DNA from: Anaerolineales bacterium UBA5069
GTDB taxonomy: Bacteria > Chloroflexota > Anaerolineae > Caldilineales > Caldilineaceae
Reading direction: 5' to 3'
DNA length: 7,038 nt
NCBI GenBank assembly: GCA_002415895.1
Contig: DIAV01000400.1
Coordinates: forward strand, 4,075 to 11,112
The notes beneath the pieces were generated by a model, which saw only the letters and a list, made by a program, of their open reading frames with translations, was not told where the DNA came from and searched no databases. This document shows positions 5,747 through 7,038 of this stretch, piece by piece (within the stretch, counting starts at the first letter, position 1; each line of letters opens with the position of its first letter). The position numbers and the translations under genes are program-made.

Positions 5747-7038
5747 ATGACGCAGCAAAATCCCCGCAAGGTTGTGATCATGGGTGCCGCCGGGCGCGAT
5801 TTTCACAACTTCAACGTCTTCTTCCGCGATAACGCCGATTATCAGGTGATGGCCTTCACGGCCACCCAAATCCCCAACATCGACGGTCGCCGCTATCCCG
5901 CGGCGCTGGCAGGATCGCTGTATCCTGAGGGGATTCCCATTGAAACCGAGACCGATCTCGAGCGCGTGCTCACGGAAACAGGCGCCGATCTGGCCGTCTT
6001 CTCTTACAGCGATGTCACCTATGAGCACGTCATGCGCACGGGGATTCGCGCCATGGCCGTGGGCGCCGACTTCATGCTGCTTGGCCCCGAGCACACCATG
6101 GTGAAATCCACCAAGCCCGTGATTGCCATCTGCGCCTCGCGCACGGGCGCAGGCAAGAGCCAGACCAGCCGCCGCGTCGTTGGCATCCTGCGCGCAATGG
6201 GCAAGCGCGTCGTGGCCGTACGCCACCCCATGCCCTACGGCGACCTCGCGAAGCAGGCCGTGCAGCGCTTTGCCACCATGGATGACATGGAATTGCACGA
6301 TGTGACGATTGAAGAACGCGAAGAGTATGAGCCGCATGTGGTTGCCGGCGGCGTGATCTACGCCGGCGTGGACTACGAGGCCATTTTGCGCGAGGCCGAA
6401 AAGGAAGCCGACATTGTCATTTGGGATGGCGGCAACAACGATCTGCCCTTCTATAAGCCCGACCTGCTCATTACCGTGGTGGACGCGCTGCGCGCCGACC
6501 ATGCCATTCGCTACTATCCGGGCGAACTCAACGTGCGCAACGCCGATGTCATCGTCCTCAACAAGATCGATACCGCATCGCTCGATCAGATCGAGCTTGC
6601 GCGCAGCACCACCGTCGCGCTCAATCCCAACGCGATCATCATTGACGCAGCCAGCCCCATCACCGTGGAGAGCGGCGCCCAGGTGCGCGGCAAACGCGTG
6701 CTCGTGATTGAGGACGGCCCCACCCTCACCCACGGAGAAATGAAGATTGGCGCGGGCTGGGTGGCCGCGAAACGGCTGGGCGCAGCCGAAATTGTGGACC
6801 CGCGCCCCTACGCCATTGGCGCGCTGGCCGAAACCTATGCGAAGTATCCGAACACGGGCACTGTGCTGCCCGCCATGGGCTATGGCGCACAACAAGTGGC
6901 CGACCTTGAAGCGACCATTCGCAACACGCCCCATGATGTCGTGCTGATTGCCACACCGATTGATCTGCGCCGTCTCGTTACGTTTGACAAGCCGGCCTTG
7001 CGCGTGGGCTATGAGCTTCAGGAGATTGGCGAGCCAAC
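5747..7038 (+). CDS. COG2403-family P-loop GTPase / cyclic 2,3-diphosphoglycerate synthetase-like protein (3' partial)
   Basis: The frame is open from ATG 5747 to the window edge: 430 codons plus two bases, with no stop. Family members are about 440-460 residues by recall, so only a short C-terminal piece should be missing. The N-terminal alpha/beta domain has VVIMGAAGRDFHNFNVFFRD (9-28), then FTATQIPNIDGRRYP (37-51) and YPEGIPI (59-65). The P-loop is ASRTGAGKSQTSR (130-142), with K137-S138 as the nucleotide-phosphate contacts. RHPMPYGDLAKQAVQRF (159-175) and EEREEYEPH (189-197) follow. IVIWDGGNNDLPFYKPDL (223-240) is the Walker B-like segment, and LNKID (271-275) is an NKxD guanine-specificity motif. 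Archaeal relatives ligate 2,3-diphosphoglycerate into its cyclic form using ATP; the bacterial reaction is uncertain, so no gene symbol is given. It is probably cytoplasmic, as no signal peptide or membrane helix is seen. A 223-base gap and its own strong ribosome binding site suggest separate transcription. Confidence 0.88.
   Translation, partial: MTQQNPRKVVIMGAAGRDFHNFNVFFRDNADYQVMAFTATQIPNIDGRRYPAALAGSLYPEGIPIETETDLERVLTETGADLAVFSYSDVTYEHVMRTGIRAMAVGADFMLLGPEHTMVKSTKPVIAICASRTGAGKSQTSRRVVGILRAMGKRVVAVRHPMPYGDLAKQAVQRFATMDDMELHDVTIEEREEYEPHVVAGGVIYAGVDYEAILREAEKEADIVIWDGGNNDLPFYKPDLLITVVDALRADHAIRYYPGELNVRNADVIVLNKIDTASLDQIELARSTTVALNPNAIIIDAASPITVESGAQVRGKRVLVIEDGPTLTHGEMKIGAGWVAAKRLGAAEIVDPRPYAIGALAETYAKYPNTGTVLPAMGYGAQQVADLEATIRNTPHDVVLIATPIDLRRLVTFDKPALRVGYELQEIGEP

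Noticed and set aside
5490..5750. Plus-strand 86-codon frame between the GNAT and GTPase genes
   Set aside because: It overlaps the end of the GNAT gene and the GTPase start, has no ribosome binding site at its start and has an unstructured, Arg/His-rich composition.
4759..5781. Minus-strand 340-codon open frame
   Set aside because: It spans the end of menA, the whole GNAT gene and the start of the GTPase in antisense, which is a common shadow in GC-rich DNA; no recognisable domain.
5723..6934. Minus-strand 403-codon open frame
   Set aside because: It is the longest closed frame here by stop codons but is antisense to the COG2403 protein, which has multiple family motifs and a strong ribosome binding site. 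Its His/Gly/Ala-rich translation is typical of antisense noise.

Overview
The window is GC-rich bacterial chromosomal DNA that looks like ordinary core genome, not a mobile or defence island. It holds seven protein genes. I see no rRNA, tRNA, CRISPR array, transposase or integrase. The combination of a menaquinone-pathway prenyltransferase, a bacterial member of the cyclic 2,3-diphosphoglycerate synthetase/GTPase family (COG2403), an S41 protease beside smpB, and the protein style suggests a Chloroflexota bacterium, perhaps Anaerolineae or Caldilineae. That placement rests on recall of protein families; no database search was run, and it should be held loosely.

Layout. One gene on the minus strand (29-637) encodes a small polytopic membrane protein of DUF4203/TMEM198-like style. 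A 326-base gap (638-963) separates it from six genes that all read on the plus strand: an S41 (CtpA/Tsp-type) C-terminal processing protease (964-2316), smpB (2374-2859), an unrecognised helical-repeat protein (2938-3879), menA (4067-4960), a GNAT acetyltransferase overlapping menA by 4 bases (4957-5523), and, after a 223-base gap, a COG2403-family P-loop GTPase that runs off the right edge (5747 to end, 430 codons seen).

How the genes may work together. The S41 protease and smpB form a tight pair. SmpB with tmRNA tags stalled nascent proteins, and in E. coli the S41 protease Tsp/Prc degrades tagged proteins in the periplasm, so the pairing makes biological sense although only adjacency is shown here. 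menA and the GNAT gene are translationally coupled by an ATGA overlap. The GTPase has its own very strong ribosome binding site and is probably a separate transcription unit.

The most interesting item is the COG2403 protein. Its archaeal relatives make the thermoprotectant cyclic 2,3-diphosphoglycerate, but I know of no settled role for the bacterial members. No wholly new multi-gene system is evident. Several translation-initiation and intergenic signals (genes without Shine-Dalgarno sequences, repeated TGATCA palindromes, GC hairpins lacking U-tracts) are recorded as minor observations.
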